A stretch of 20,318 nt of DNA from Chitinophagaceae bacterium (GTDB lineage Bacteria > Bacteroidota > Bacteroidia > Chitinophagales > Chitinophagaceae). Positions within the stretch are counted from its first letter, which is position 1, and the number at the start of each line of letters is the position of its first letter. A program made the translations under genes and the position numbers. This document shows positions 8,206 to 15,549 of this stretch, in pieces. The stretch spans positions 1-20,318 of the forward strand of contig DNMB01000140.1 in NCBI GenBank assembly GCA_003489485.1. The letters run 5' to 3'. A model generated the notes under the pieces. That model worked only from the letters and a program-made list of their open reading frames with translations. It was not told the DNA's origin and did not search any database.

Positions 8206-8209
8206 TACC

Positions 8210-8473
8210 ATGGCAAAGAACGAAATCAAATACCTGACGGCCATCAAAACCGACAAACGCGTTAAGAAGTTTTGTCGCTTTAAGAAGTATGGCATTCGCT
8301 ACATAGACTACAAAGACGTGGAGTTCCTCAAGAAATTCCTGAACGAACAAGGTAAACTCCTACCTCGTCGCTTAAGCGGAAACAGTCTGAAGTTTCAACG
8401 CAAGGTCTCTGACGCGGTAAAGAAAGCCCGTCAAATGGCACTGCTGCCTTATGTAACAGATCTTTTAAAATAA
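8210..8473 (+). CDS. rpsR: 30S ribosomal protein bS18
   Basis: An 87-residue S18. It has the conserved [22 protein letters not shown] block (from residue 22) and the near-C-terminal LPRRLSGN segment with [13 protein letters not shown]. It starts 4 bp after the rpsF stop, so translation is probably coupled. bS18 pairs with bS6 on the small-subunit platform and contacts 16S rRNA near the mRNA exit channel. The length and the absence of a four-Cys zinc motif (one Cys only) are ordinary for the phylum. The rpsF-rpsR-rplI order is conserved across bacteria. Confidence 0.97.
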   Translation: MAKNEIKYLTAIKTDKRVKKFCRFKKYGIRYIDYKDVEFLKKFLNEQGKLLPRRLSGNSLKFQRKVSDAVKKARQMALLPYVTDLLK

Positions 8474-8488
8474 CCTCACCCTAACTCC

Positions 8489-8525
8489 TCACCGGGAAGA
8501 CAGTCACAAAAGACTGGGTTGGTGA
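8489..8525 (+). other. Intercistronic hairpin between rpsR and rplI
   Basis: In the 66-bp gap, CAGTC (8501-8505) pairs with GACTG (8512-8516) around a 6-nt A-rich loop, and TCACC (8489-8493) can pair with GGTGA (8521-8525) outside it. The structure ends 14 nt before the rplI ATG and has no T-tract, so it is not a terminator. It could serve as a processing or translation-control element. The function is speculative. Confidence 0.3.
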
Positions 8526-8539
8526 ACAAAAGAAACAAC

Positions 8540-8986
8540 ATGGAAATCATTTTAATTCAAGACGTAGATAATCTGGGTGCCGCCAATGAGGTGGTCAAAG
8601 TAAAGAACGGCTATGCCCGTAATTTTTTATTGCCCCGCAAACTGGCTATCGAGAACAGCCCCAGCAACAACAAGCAGCTCCAAGAGAGACTCAAGCAGGT
8701 TCGCAAGAAAGAAGAGTTGATGTTGGCACAGATCAATAGCGTAATTGCCAAACTCAACGAAGGTCCCGTTAAGCTGACAGCCAAGACCGGCACCAGCGGA
8801 AAGATCTTCGGTAGCATTACCTCCCTGCAACTGAGCCGCGCCATTCGTGAGCAAAAAGGCTTTGAGATCGATCGTAAAAAGATCAGCTTGCCTGAAGAGC
8901 TCAAAGAACTGGGTAGCTACAAGGCACAGATTGACTTTGGCAACGGAAAAACCGCTGAGATCGATTTCGAGGTGACCGCTGCATAA
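8540..8986 (+). CDS. rplI: 50S ribosomal protein bL9
   Basis: A 148-residue L9. The start at 8540 (MEIILIQDVDNLG) matches the family N-terminus; the upstream in-frame ATG at 8519 would add seven residues not typical of L9. The N-terminal rRNA-binding domain shows GYARNFLLPRKLA (27-39). A long connecting helix with Lys/Glu-rich sequence spans about 45-75, and the C-terminal domain contains GKIFGSITSLQLSRAI (about 93-108) and ends in the usual beta strand. bL9 lies at the base of the L1 stalk and limits frameshifting and ribosome stacking errors. It is the last gene of the operon, with a strong terminator 23 bp downstream. Confidence 0.97.
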   Translation: MEIILIQDVDNLGAANEVVKVKNGYARNFLLPRKLAIENSPSNNKQLQERLKQVRKKEELMLAQINSVIAKLNEGPVKLTAKTGTSGKIFGSITSLQLSRAIREQKGFEIDRKKISLPEELKELGSYKAQIDFGNGKTAEIDFEVTAA

Positions 8987-9008
8987 ACTAGTTCAAACCA
9001 TCTCGTTG

Positions 9009-9035
9009 AAAAGCCCTCCCCTCGGAGGGCTTTTT
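9009..9035 (+). terminator. Rho-independent terminator after rplI
   Basis: GCCCTCC (9013-9019) pairs perfectly with GGAGGGC (9024-9030) around the 4-nt loop CCTC. Four A residues precede it and TTTTT (9031-9035) follows. It lies 22 bp after the rplI stop. Confidence 0.9.
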
Positions 9036-9244
9036 GCATATGTAAAAAACTACTAACCAACACGTTGCTTCAATTTTTTTTGAATTGCTCAACAAATTAT
9101 CGCGAGAAATAAAAAAAAGCGTTATTTTGCCAGGCTATTGGTGCTCTTTCAGTTTTGCATGTCCGGAACGATTCGCAACAACGTAGAATGTTCTTATGGT
9201 ACTGTTTACTGTTGACACTGTTTATTGTTTAAAAACGTATTAAA
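9036..9244 (+). promoter_or_regulatory. AT-rich leader region of the RRM gene with a 13-bp direct repeat
   Basis: This is the remainder of the longest gene-free stretch in the window (8987-9244). It holds homopolymer A and T runs, and no consensus TAnnTTTG box that I trust; the nearest is TTATTTTG at 9122-9129 with no TTG at proper spacing. Just before the start codon are two direct copies of ACTGTTTAyTGTT, at 9201-9213 and 9217-9229, with a 16-bp period and a single mismatch. They are U/G-rich in RNA form and could be binding sites for the encoded RRM protein or for a regulator. Confidence 0.4.
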
Positions 9245-9634
9245 ATGAACATTTACGTAGGAAATCTGAGCTGGAACCTCAAAGACCAGGATCTGCTCAA
9301 CCTTTTTGCATCTCATGGCGAAGTAGCTTCTGCCAAGATCGTCACCGACAAGTTCACTGGCCGTAGCAAAGGTTTCGGCTTTGTGGAAATGCCCAACGAC
9401 GACCAGGCACAAGCAGCGATTGCTGCCCTTAATGGCACAGAAGTTGACGGCCGCAACGTGGTAGTCAACGAAAGTCGTCCTAAGCCCGAAGGCGGTGGCG
9501 GCGGTGGCTACAAGAAGCGCAGCTTTGGCGGCGGCGGCGGCGGTTACCGTGGTGGTAACGGCGGCGGTGGCGGCTATCGCGGCGGAAATGGCGGCGGTTA
9601 CAACCGCGAGAGTTTCAACAACGGCGATTTTTAA
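9245..9634 (+). CDS. RRM-domain RNA-binding protein with glycine-rich tail
   Basis: A 129-residue protein with one RNA recognition motif: RNP2 is IYVGNL (3-8) and RNP1 is KGFGFVEM (42-49), with the usual aromatic positions for base stacking. After a short ESRPKPEG linker comes a Gly/Arg/Tyr tail (83-122) with repeated YRGGN and GGGGG units, similar to RGG tails of plant cold-shock RRM proteins and cyanobacterial Rbp proteins. Small RRM proteins are widespread in Bacteroidota, where they are considered candidate global RNA chaperones in organisms that often lack Hfq. The gene stands alone between two terminators, with a long AT-rich leader that could allow post-transcriptional or cold control. 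Targets are unknown. The tail is encoded by a GGC/GGT-rich tract (about 9490-9600). Confidence 0.93.
   Translation: MNIYVGNLSWNLKDQDLLNLFASHGEVASAKIVTDKFTGRSKGFGFVEMPNDDQAQAAIAALNGTEVDGRNVVVNESRPKPEGGGGGGYKKRSFGGGGGGYRGGNGGGGGYRGGNGGGYNRESFNNGDF
9490..9600 (+). repeat. GGN-codon low-complexity tract in the RRM gene
   Basis: Imperfect repeats of GGC/GGT codons encode the Gly-rich tail. Two near-identical blocks encode YRGGNGGG, at about 9544-9570 and 9574-9600. The base composition differs sharply from the surrounding gene. It is a likely place for length variation between strains. Confidence 0.7.
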
Positions 9635-9675
9635 TGTAAGCGGTCAAGAACCGCTACCCATTCAATAAAAGCTGC

Positions 9676-9707
9676 AGTCCGGTCTCTGAGAGACCGGACT
9701 TTTTTTT
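9676..9707 (+). terminator. Rho-independent terminator after the RRM gene
   Basis: AGTCCGGTCTC (9676-9686) pairs perfectly with GAGACCGGACT (9690-9700) around a 3-nt loop and is followed by a run of eight T (9700-9707). It lies 41 bp after the stop codon. The T-run directly abuts the candidate guaA -7 box. Confidence 0.93.
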
Positions 9708-9709
9708 GT

Positions 9710-9717
9710 TACCTTCG
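9710..9717 (+). promoter_or_regulatory. Candidate -7 box of guaA
   Basis: TACCTTCG is one base from TAnnTTTG and ends 7 nt before the guaA ATG. Its start point would fall within a few bases of the ATG, giving a leaderless or nearly leaderless mRNA. There is no TTG at the -33 position, where the terminator hairpin lies instead. Confidence 0.45.
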
Positions 9718-9724
9718 CTCCACA

Positions 9725-11260
9725 ATGACAGAGAAGATTCTGATCCTTGATTTTGGATCGCAATACACCCAGTTGATTGCCCGTGCAGTTCGAGAATCTA
9801 ATGTTTACTGCGAGATCGTTCCATTCAATAAAGCCCTTTCGTTTGACCCTTCGTTAAAAGGGATCATCTTGTCGGGCTCCCCATTCTCAGTAAATGAGTC
9901 CCAAGCACCGCAAATCGATATAGCGGCCCTGATCGCACAAGTACCCGTACTGGGCATTTGTTACGGCGCCCAGTTAACTGCCAAGTGTTTCGGTGGAACG
10001 GTCGCCAAAAGCGATAAGAGAGAATATGGACGTGCTCAACTGCGCATTGAAAGTGACGACCCCTTCGTAAAAGGACTCGACAAGACCACACAGGTGTGGA
10101 TGAGTCACAGCGATTCCATTAAATCACTACCCAACGGATTCGATCTGCTGGCTACTACCGAAAGCATTCCGGTGGCCGCCTTTCGAAAGAATGGAACGGA
10201 TACCAAGCCACTCTACGGAGTACAATTTCATCCTGAAGTTTACCACTCCGTGCAAGGCAAATTGCTGCTAAGAAATTTTTTGATCGATATCTGTGGTTGC
10301 TCGCAAGACTGGACGGCGGCGCACTTTATCACCGACAGTGTCAACGCACTGCGCCAACAGATCGGCAAGCGAAAAGTAATAATGGCACTCAGCGGTGGGG
10401 TCGATTCGACCGTTGCCGCCACACTGATTCACCGAGCGATCGGCGACCAGTTACAAGGCATCTTCGTAGACAACGGTGTGCTACGCAAAGACGAATTCGA
10501 AAAAGTCTTGCACTCTTATCAGCAAATTGGATTACGCGTGACCGGCATAGATGCAAAGGCCCGTTTTTATTCGGCACTGGCCGGTAAAACCGATCCGGAG
10601 CAAAAAAGAAAGGCCATTGGTTCTTTATTCATCGATGTGTTTCAAGAGGAGGCTAAAAAACTGGAGGGCTTTGAACTGCTCGGACAGGGCACGATCTATC
10701 CCGATGTAATCGAAAGTGTTTCGGTTCACGGACCCTCCGTGACCATCAAATCACATCACAACGTAGGAGGACTCCCCGCACACCTTCATTTGGAGTTGGT
10801 CGAACCACTGCGATTGCTTTTTAAAGACGAGGTAAGAAAAATTGGATTGGAGCTCGGCATTCCTGCTGAGATGATCGGCAGACATCCGTTTCCCGGTCCC
10901 GGGCTGGCCATTCGCATTTTGGGAGAGGTGAACGCCGAACGAGTGGCCCTGTTGCAAGAGGCCGATCATATTTTTATTCAGTCACTCAAGGATAAAGGGC
11001 TGTATGAGTCCGTCTGGCAAGCTGGCGCGATTTTACTACCCGTAAAAACAGTAGGAGTAATGGGTGATGAACGCACATACGAATACACGGTAGCAATTCG
11101 GGCGGTGACCAGCGTCGATGGCATGACCGCCGACTGGGCCCACCTTCCCTATTCCTTTTTGGCCGATCTGTCGAACGATATCATCAACCAGGTGCGAGGC
11201 ATCAACCGAGTGGTCTATGATATTAGCAGTAAGCCGCCGGCTACCATCGAGTGGGAATAA
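9725..11260 (+). CDS. guaA: GMP synthase (glutamine-hydrolysing)
   Basis: GuaA converts XMP to GMP with ATP and glutamine, the last step of guanine nucleotide synthesis in the cytoplasm. The 511-residue length is normal. The N-terminal class I glutamine amidotransferase has its nucleophile in GICYGAQ (Cys79) and the His/Glu pair in FHPEVYHS (His169, Glu171). The ATP pyrophosphatase domain carries the PP-loop SGGVDS (223-228). The C-terminal dimerisation domain includes [16 protein letters not shown] and ends in the expected KPPATIEWE. The amidotransferase and synthetase halves are fused, as in most bacteria. An exported binding-fold protein follows at 11 bp and is probably co-transcribed. Confidence 0.98.
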   Translation: MTEKILILDFGSQYTQLIARAVRESNVYCEIVPFNKALSFDPSLKGIILSGSPFSVNESQAPQIDIAALIAQVPVLGICYGAQLTAKCFGGTVAKSDKREYGRAQLRIESDDPFVKGLDKTTQVWMSHSDSIKSLPNGFDLLATTESIPVAAFRKNGTDTKPLYGVQFHPEVYHSVQGKLLLRNFLIDICGCSQDWTAAHFITDSVNALRQQIGKRKVIMALSGGVDSTVAATLIHRAIGDQLQGIFVDNGVLRKDEFEKVLHSYQQIGLRVTGIDAKARFYSALAGKTDPEQKRKAIGSLFIDVFQEEAKKLEGFELLGQGTIYPDVIESVSVHGPSVTIKSHHNVGGLPAHLHLELVEPLRLLFKDEVRKIGLELGIPAEMIGRHPFPGPGLAIRILGEVNAERVALLQEADHIFIQSLKDKGLYESVWQAGAILLPVKTVGVMGDERTYEYTVAIRAVTSVDGMTADWAHLPYSFLADLSNDIINQVRGINRVVYDISSKPPATIEWE

Positions 11261-11271
11261 TTTTTTTACGC

Positions 11272-12474
11272 ATGAAAAGGAGTTGGATTGCCTTATCACT
11301 ACTTGTGGGCGCATTGCTGACTGGCCCTCATCTCTATTTGAAGGCCCAGCCCGCTGCCCCTTCTGAAAAGAAGATCCGGATCGCTCTGTTCGCACCGCTC
11401 TATCTCGATTCTGCATTTGATAAGAACAATGTCGACCGTTTTGGAGCCAAGCAATTTCCAAAATTCATTGTACCCGGTCTGGAATTTTATGAGGGCGCGT
11501 TACTTGCACTCGATTCACTCAACAAAGAGGGCGCGGCCATCGACCTGGTGGTCTTCGATAACAAATCGTCTACGCAAAGCATCACCCAACAGCTGAGCAG
11601 TCCGGCATGTAACGAACTTGACCTCATACTCACCTACTGCGCTGCCACTGAATTAAAATATTTTGCTGCGGCCGGAAAGGAAAAAAAGATCCCGGTGGTC
11701 AACATCAATTTGCCCAACGATGGTGGCGTTACACAAAACCCCTACTTGGTCTTACTGAACTCGACCCTGCCTTCGCAGTGTCAGAGTATCTACAATTACA
11801 TCCGCACTCGGTTCCCAAAACAACAGCTGGTGGTATTTCAAAAAAAGGGAATGCTCGAAGCAAGGATCCGCACCTATATAGAAGAGGCCGCCAAGAAAAG
11901 AGGAGGCACCCCGCCTGCGATCAAATTTGTGGAGCTCAGCGACAGCTTTACCGTGCAACAGCTCGTTCCCTGGATCGATACGGTAAAATCGACCCTTTGT
12001 TGGGTAGGAAGTGTGGAGGAGAATTTTGGAAAAAGGATCAGCCAGCAATTGGTTTCTCTGGCCAAACAACGATACAAGGTAACTGTAATGGGAATGCCCA
12101 CTTGGGATGGCATCCGGGAATTTAGCAAACCCGAGTATCGCGGTGCCGACCTATTATACTGTACCCCCTTCTATAGTCCACGCACCGATAGCGTCAGTAT
12201 GGCCATTGAAACTTTTTTCAACAATCAGCTCTATGCCCGACCCAGTGACTTGGTATTGCGGGGCTATGAAGCCCTTTGGCGATTTTCGAAACTGGTACAA
12301 CGCTACGGAAAAGAAAGCTCGTTGCACTTGGGCAGCAAATCGTTCTCCCTATTTAGAGAAATGGACATTCAACCCGTAATGACCGCGGGTAACCCGCCCT
12401 TAATACAGTACTACGAGAACAAAAGACTGTACTTTCTCAAATGGCAGGATGGCTTCTTAAAGGCCGCTAATTGA
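11272..12474 (+). CDS. Exported periplasmic-binding-protein type I fold protein (Peripla_BP_6-like)
   Basis: A 400-residue protein with a signal peptide (about 1-26, ending LKAQ); I chose the start at 11272 because it gives this signal directly. The mature part begins with KKIRIALFAPLYLDSAF, the first beta strand of an amino-acid-type ABC binding protein. FYEGALLALDSLNKEGAAIDLVVFDNKSS follows (72-100), a typical Peripla_BP_6 pattern, and later strands read KKIPVVNINLPND. No transporter permease or ATPase is nearby. In Bacteroidota a gene of this type, often carrying N-terminal LysM repeats, commonly follows guaA; this copy shows no LysM. It may be an envelope or peptidoglycan-sensing protein and not a transporter component. 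Its 3' end overlaps the convergent regulator gene by 8 bp. Confidence 0.72.
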   Translation: MKRSWIALSLLVGALLTGPHLYLKAQPAAPSEKKIRIALFAPLYLDSAFDKNNVDRFGAKQFPKFIVPGLEFYEGALLALDSLNKEGAAIDLVVFDNKSSTQSITQQLSSPACNELDLILTYCAATELKYFAAAGKEKKIPVVNINLPNDGGVTQNPYLVLLNSTLPSQCQSIYNYIRTRFPKQQLVVFQKKGMLEARIRTYIEEAAKKRGGTPPAIKFVELSDSFTVQQLVPWIDTVKSTLCWVGSVEENFGKRISQQLVSLAKQRYKVTVMGMPTWDGIREFSKPEYRGADLLYCTPFYSPRTDSVSMAIETFFNNQLYARPSDLVLRGYEALWRFSKLVQRYGKESSLHLGSKSFSLFREMDIQPVMTAGNPPLIQYYENKRLYFLKWQDGFLKAAN

Positions 12475-13216
12475 TCTTTTTCTTGAGCGAAGTAACCTGC
12501 TGCTGCAAATCGGATACCACATTGGCCAGTTGATTCATATCCCATCGGTGTTGCGTATTGGCCTTGGAGATGACCACTTGCGCCTGCCACATTTCCAATA
12601 CTTCGTCGGCATTGACGGTGTAAGGATGAAAAACAGGATTATCACTGATCAGCGTGAGCTTATCTCGCTGTTTGATACTTTTCTGAATCCTTTTGTAAAC
12701 GATGCCCTCATTTCTTGAGATAACGATACAGGGCGTATTGTTCTTGACCTCTTCGAGATCATTTACCTTTTCTCCAACGATCACCGACCCACTGGGTGTT
12801 GGCAACATTGAATCGCCTATGATCTCAAAGGCGCGATAATTACCGCCGGTCAGCATAGGAAGGGTGAATGTATTGAGCTCATCTATAAACTCAGGGTCCG
12901 CATAGCCGGCCAGGTATCCTGCAGCCGCCTTGACGGGCACGAACGGTATTTCCGCCGGACCCGCGTTCATTTTCAGCGATCGTCTTTTGGCCAGATAATT
13001 GGCCTTGTTATCGCTGAGGTCCTTGCGCAGCAGCTCATCCATGGTCAACTTAAAAATATCACAAACCGCCTCGAGCACTTCAAAACGGGGCTCGGCCCGC
13101 TCCTCTTCGTAGGCGCCGAGCAAGGATCTTTTAATATTGAGCTTGATGGCAAACTCCTCTTGGGTCCAGCCGCGGAGCTTGCGCAGATACTTCAGATTTT
13201 GATTGGAAAGTGCCAT
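12467..13216 (-). CDS. XRE-family regulator with S24 (LexA/CI-like) C-terminal domain
   Basis: A 249-residue DNA-binding protein. The N-terminal helix-turn-helix (about 7-62) includes LRGWTQEEFAIKLNIKRSLLGAYEEERAEP in its core. The S24 domain (about 95-215) shows IIGDSM (Ser136) and VYKRI (Lys175), the Ser/Lys dyad of LexA, UmuD and CI repressors. An Ala-Gly bond at 99-100 (KAAAG) is a plausible self-cleavage site. A C-terminal amphipathic segment (226-249, with LQQQ and LKKK) could form a coiled coil. Such proteins are common in Bacteroidota chromosomes outside prophages, and no phage gene is near. Its promoter region holds three repeated operator-like sites, which suggests autoregulation. 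Whether it responds to DNA damage, as classic S24 repressors do, is unknown. Confidence 0.88.
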   Translation of the reverse strand: MALSNQNLKYLRKLRGWTQEEFAIKLNIKRSLLGAYEEERAEPRFEVLEAVCDIFKLTMDELLRKDLSDNKANYLAKRRSLKMNAGPAEIPFVPVKAAAGYLAGYADPEFIDELNTFTLPMLTGGNYRAFEIIGDSMLPTPSGSVIVGEKVNDLEEVKNNTPCIVISRNEGIVYKRIQKSIKQRDKLTLISDNPVFHPYTVNADEVLEMWQAQVVISKANTQHRWDMNQLANVVSDLQQQVTSLKKKIN

Positions 13217-13222
13217 ACTTGT

Positions 13223-13276
13223 CTAATTTATTTAGCGGCAAATTACTAATATTTTTAGAATTTCCAAATTTTTTAG
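13223..13276. promoter_or_regulatory. Three operator-like repeats (CTAA-N5-TTAG) between the S24 regulator and surE
   Basis: Two copies of the 13-bp inverted repeat CTAA-N5-TTAG lie at 13223-13235 and 13246-13258, and a third with one mismatch (CCAA-N5-TTAG) at 13264-13276. Read leftward all three fit CTAAAWAWWTTRG, so the spacers are also alike. An additional pair TTTTTAGC (13270-13277) and GCTAAAAA (13294-13301) forms a wider inverted repeat. The copies lie over the presumed start, spacer and -33 region of the regulator promoter. They are candidates for autorepression sites; AT-richness makes chance a real alternative. Confidence 0.4.
13239..13268 (-). promoter_or_regulatory. Candidate promoter of the XRE/S24 regulator
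   Basis: Reading leftward, TTTG (13268-13265) is followed after 18 nt by GTAATTTG (13246-13239), one base from TAnnTTTG. The start point would be near 13234, about 18 nt before the ATG. Confidence 0.4.
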
Positions 13277-13320
13277 CCGGCATTTTGGGGAAAGCTAAAA
13301 ATCAAGGACTTTTACAATAG

Positions 13321-14142
13321 ATGAGCACCCCAAAGAAAAAAAAGGCCCGGACCGCTTCAAAAGCCCGGGTTACCAAAGACAAACCCGTCATTCTCATTAC
13401 AAACGACGATAGCATCAGTGCACCCGGCATACGCAACCTCGTAGAGGCGGTAAAGGATCTCGGACATGTCTATGTAGTTGCCCCCGACAAACCTCAATCC
13501 GGGATGGGTCATGCCATTACCATCGGGGAGCCACTTCGGCTTCACAAGACCCATCATTTCGAGGGCATCGATTCGTATGCCTGCTCGGGCACACCGGTGG
13601 ATTGTGTTAAACTGGCCGTTGACAAAGTACTTCATCGTAAACCCGATCTCTGCTTAAGTGGCATCAATCACGGAGCCAATCATAGTATCAATGTGATCTA
13701 TTCCGGCACCATGTCTGCTGCCGTGGAGGCCGCGATAGAAGATATTCCCTCGGCAGGGTTTTCGCTGCTAGATTACAGTATCGAAGCAGACTTTACCGCT
13801 GCGCGCCTCTATGCCCGACTGGTGGCGGAGAAAATGATGAAGACCAAGCTGGGCAGACACACTGTTTTGAATGTGAACATTCCCGCACAAAGACCCGAGT
13901 TGATACGTGGGCTGAAGATCTGCAGACAGGCCTATGCCAAGTACGAAGAGAATTATCTGCAGCGCAACGACCCGCACGGAAAAAGTTATTACTGGCTAAC
14001 GGGTGAATTTATCAATGCCGACAAAGGAAAGGATACCGACGTGTGGGCGCTGGCCAATAATTACGTGAGCGTTGTGCCTGTGCAGTATGACCTTACGCAC
14101 TACCCCTACAAAGAGCAATTGGCCAAAAGCTGGAAGCTATGA
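13321..14142 (+). CDS. surE: 5'/3'-nucleotidase SurE
   Basis: SurE removes phosphate from nucleoside 5'- and 3'-monophosphates and short polyphosphates in a metal-dependent way and acts as a survival protein. Of 273 residues, the first 20 form a Lys/Arg-rich extension (MSTPKKKKAR onward) not present in typical SurE. The fold then begins at VILITNDDSISAPGI. Metal ligands map to Asp29, Asp30, Ser60 (PQSGMGHAIT) and Asn116 (SGINHGANHS), and YSGTMSAAVEA is the signature loop. It is the first gene of a tight operon: the stop overlaps the next start by 4 bp (ATGA). The ATG at 13321 has an in-frame TAG immediately upstream, which fixes the start. Confidence 0.96.
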   Translation: MSTPKKKKARTASKARVTKDKPVILITNDDSISAPGIRNLVEAVKDLGHVYVVAPDKPQSGMGHAITIGEPLRLHKTHHFEGIDSYACSGTPVDCVKLAVDKVLHRKPDLCLSGINHGANHSINVIYSGTMSAAVEAAIEDIPSAGFSLLDYSIEADFTAARLYARLVAEKMMKTKLGRHTVLNVNIPAQRPELIRGLKICRQAYAKYEENYLQRNDPHGKSYYWLTGEFINADKGKDTDVWALANNYVSVVPVQYDLTHYPYKEQLAKSWKL

Positions 14143-14435
14143 TCCTTACCAAAGACGATCAGCGGCTCGGATTGATCCTGGGCTTTTTGGGTCCTTTACT
14201 GGGGCTGGTGTTCTTGCATAGCCTAAAGTTTCCTAGCTACACGTTTGTTGAATTCTTGAATAATTTTATTCACGAGAACAGACTGCTCACCTCCATCGGG
14301 TCGCTTAGCTTATTGGTCAATGCCATTCTTTTTACCATTTATGTGAACACCGAACGCGATCGCACCGCCAGGGGAATATTCATCGTTACGGTCTGCTATG
14401 GTGTGGGCATCTTGTTGCTAAAGCTTTTTAACTAA
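14139..14435 (+). CDS. Small three-TM membrane protein between surE and lpxB
   Basis: A 98-residue protein of unknown function. Three hydrophobic helices are visible: about 10-30 (GLILGFLGPLLGLVFLHSL), 48-69 and 79-97. A short charged loop NTERDRTARG (70-79) lies before the third, probably on the cytoplasmic side by the positive-inside rule. The start overlaps the surE stop as ATGA, so translation is likely coupled, and lpxB begins 4 bp after its stop. In related genomes a protein of this kind often sits between surE and lpxB, so the arrangement is not random. A role linked to the envelope or lipid A is a guess from position alone. Confidence 0.8.
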   Translation: MILTKDDQRLGLILGFLGPLLGLVFLHSLKFPSYTFVEFLNNFIHENRLLTSIGSLSLLVNAILFTIYVNTERDRTARGIFIVTVCYGVGILLLKLFN

Positions 14436-14439
14436 CCCG

Positions 14440-15549
14440 ATGCGCTACTACATTATTGCAGGCGAGGCCTCCGGCGATCTGCATGGAAGTAATCTGATCC
14501 ATGCCCTGCACCAGCAAGACAACCATGCTGTGATACGCTGTTGGGGTGGCGATAAAATGGAAAAGGCCGGGGCGACACTGGTCACACACTATCGCAACCT
14601 GGCCTTTATGGGATTTGCAGAGGTCATAAAGAATCTACCCACTATTTTACGCAATCTTCGCTTTTGCAAAAATGATATAGAGGCCTTTTGTCCTGACGTG
14701 TTGATCTGTATCGATTACCCCGGCTTTAATCTTCGTATCGCCAAATGGGCGCATCAAAAAGGAATTCGCGTGGTGTATTACATCGCGCCGCAGGTTTGGG
14801 CCTGGAAAGAAAATCGGGTAAAAGGAATGAAGAAGTGTATCGATCAACTGCTCGTGATCCTTCCTTTTGAAAAAGAATTTTTTGCTTCTCGCTGGAACTG
14901 GCCTGTCTCTTACGTGGGTCATCCGCTGGTGCAAGTTGTAGCAGACGCAAAGAAGCAACCAAATGACCGACCGCTCGCAGATCGACCCATTGTAGCCTTA
15001 CTACCCGGCAGCAGGCAACAAGAGATCGCCAAGAAATTACCGATCATGCTGCAGGTCACCACTTATTTTCCAGATCATCAGTTTATCGTTGCCAAAGCGC
15101 CCGGCACACCCGAGGCCTTTTACACTAACTTATTGGCTGGTCATCCTACAGTGCAATCGGTAAGCGATCAAACCTACTCACTTCTTCGACAAGCCAAGGC
15201 GGCGCTGGTTACGTCGGGCACCGCCACACTCGAGACCGCACTTTTCGGAGTACGACAAGTGGTCTGTTACAAAGGATCGTGGCTATCGTACCAGATCGGA
15301 AAGAGACTGGTCAACATCAAGTTTATCTCTCTGGTCAATCTGATCCTGAACAAAGCTGCCATCAAGGAATTGATACAAGACGACCTGACGTTGGAAAATC
15401 TTAAGGCAGCGCTACAAGAGTTACTGTTCGATCGCGAGAAGCAACAGCAGATCGACACCGACTACGCACAACTCCACCAATTACTCGGCGGATCGGGTCA
15501 GGCTTCGGTACAGGCAGCCGCCTTGATCGTGGCCGGGATCAAAAAATGA
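14440..15549 (+). CDS. lpxB: Lipid-A-disaccharide synthase
   Basis: LpxB (GT19) joins UDP-2,3-diacylglucosamine and lipid X into the lipid A disaccharide at the cytoplasmic face of the inner membrane. The 369 residues begin MRYYIIAGEASGDLHGS, the family N-terminus. Other signatures are YYIAPQVWAWKENRV (about 108-123), VGHPL, LLPGSRQQEI (donor-binding) and SGTATLETAL near the C-terminus. Its presence means the organism makes lipid A and has an outer membrane, in keeping with the LptF/LptG-like permease at 17287-18384. It is the third gene of the surE operon. Its last 11 bp overlap the 3' end of the oppositely oriented DUF6728 gene. Confidence 0.97.
   Translation: MRYYIIAGEASGDLHGSNLIHALHQQDNHAVIRCWGGDKMEKAGATLVTHYRNLAFMGFAEVIKNLPTILRNLRFCKNDIEAFCPDVLICIDYPGFNLRIAKWAHQKGIRVVYYIAPQVWAWKENRVKGMKKCIDQLLVILPFEKEFFASRWNWPVSYVGHPLVQVVADAKKQPNDRPLADRPIVALLPGSRQQEIAKKLPIMLQVTTYFPDHQFIVAKAPGTPEAFYTNLLAGHPTVQSVSDQTYSLLRQAKAALVTSGTATLETALFGVRQVVCYKGSWLSYQIGKRLVNIKFISLVNLILNKAAIKELIQDDLTLENLKAALQELLFDREKQQQIDTDYAQLHQLLGGSGQASVQAAALIVAGIKK

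Noticed and set aside
9122..9129. TTATTTTG as the RRM gene promoter
   Set aside because: It deviates in the first TA, and no TTG lies at about 20 nt upstream; AT-rich sequence gives such matches easily. I did not list it as a separate promoter.
9490..9600. GGC/GGT-rich repeats considered as a CRISPR-like or satellite array
   Set aside because: They are in frame and encode the glycine-rich tail of the RRM protein. There are no constant repeats with unique spacers.
12467..13216. S24/XRE regulator considered as a prophage repressor
   Set aside because: No integrase, phage structural gene, att-like repeat or composition shift is present. Its neighbours guaA and surE-lpxB are core genes.
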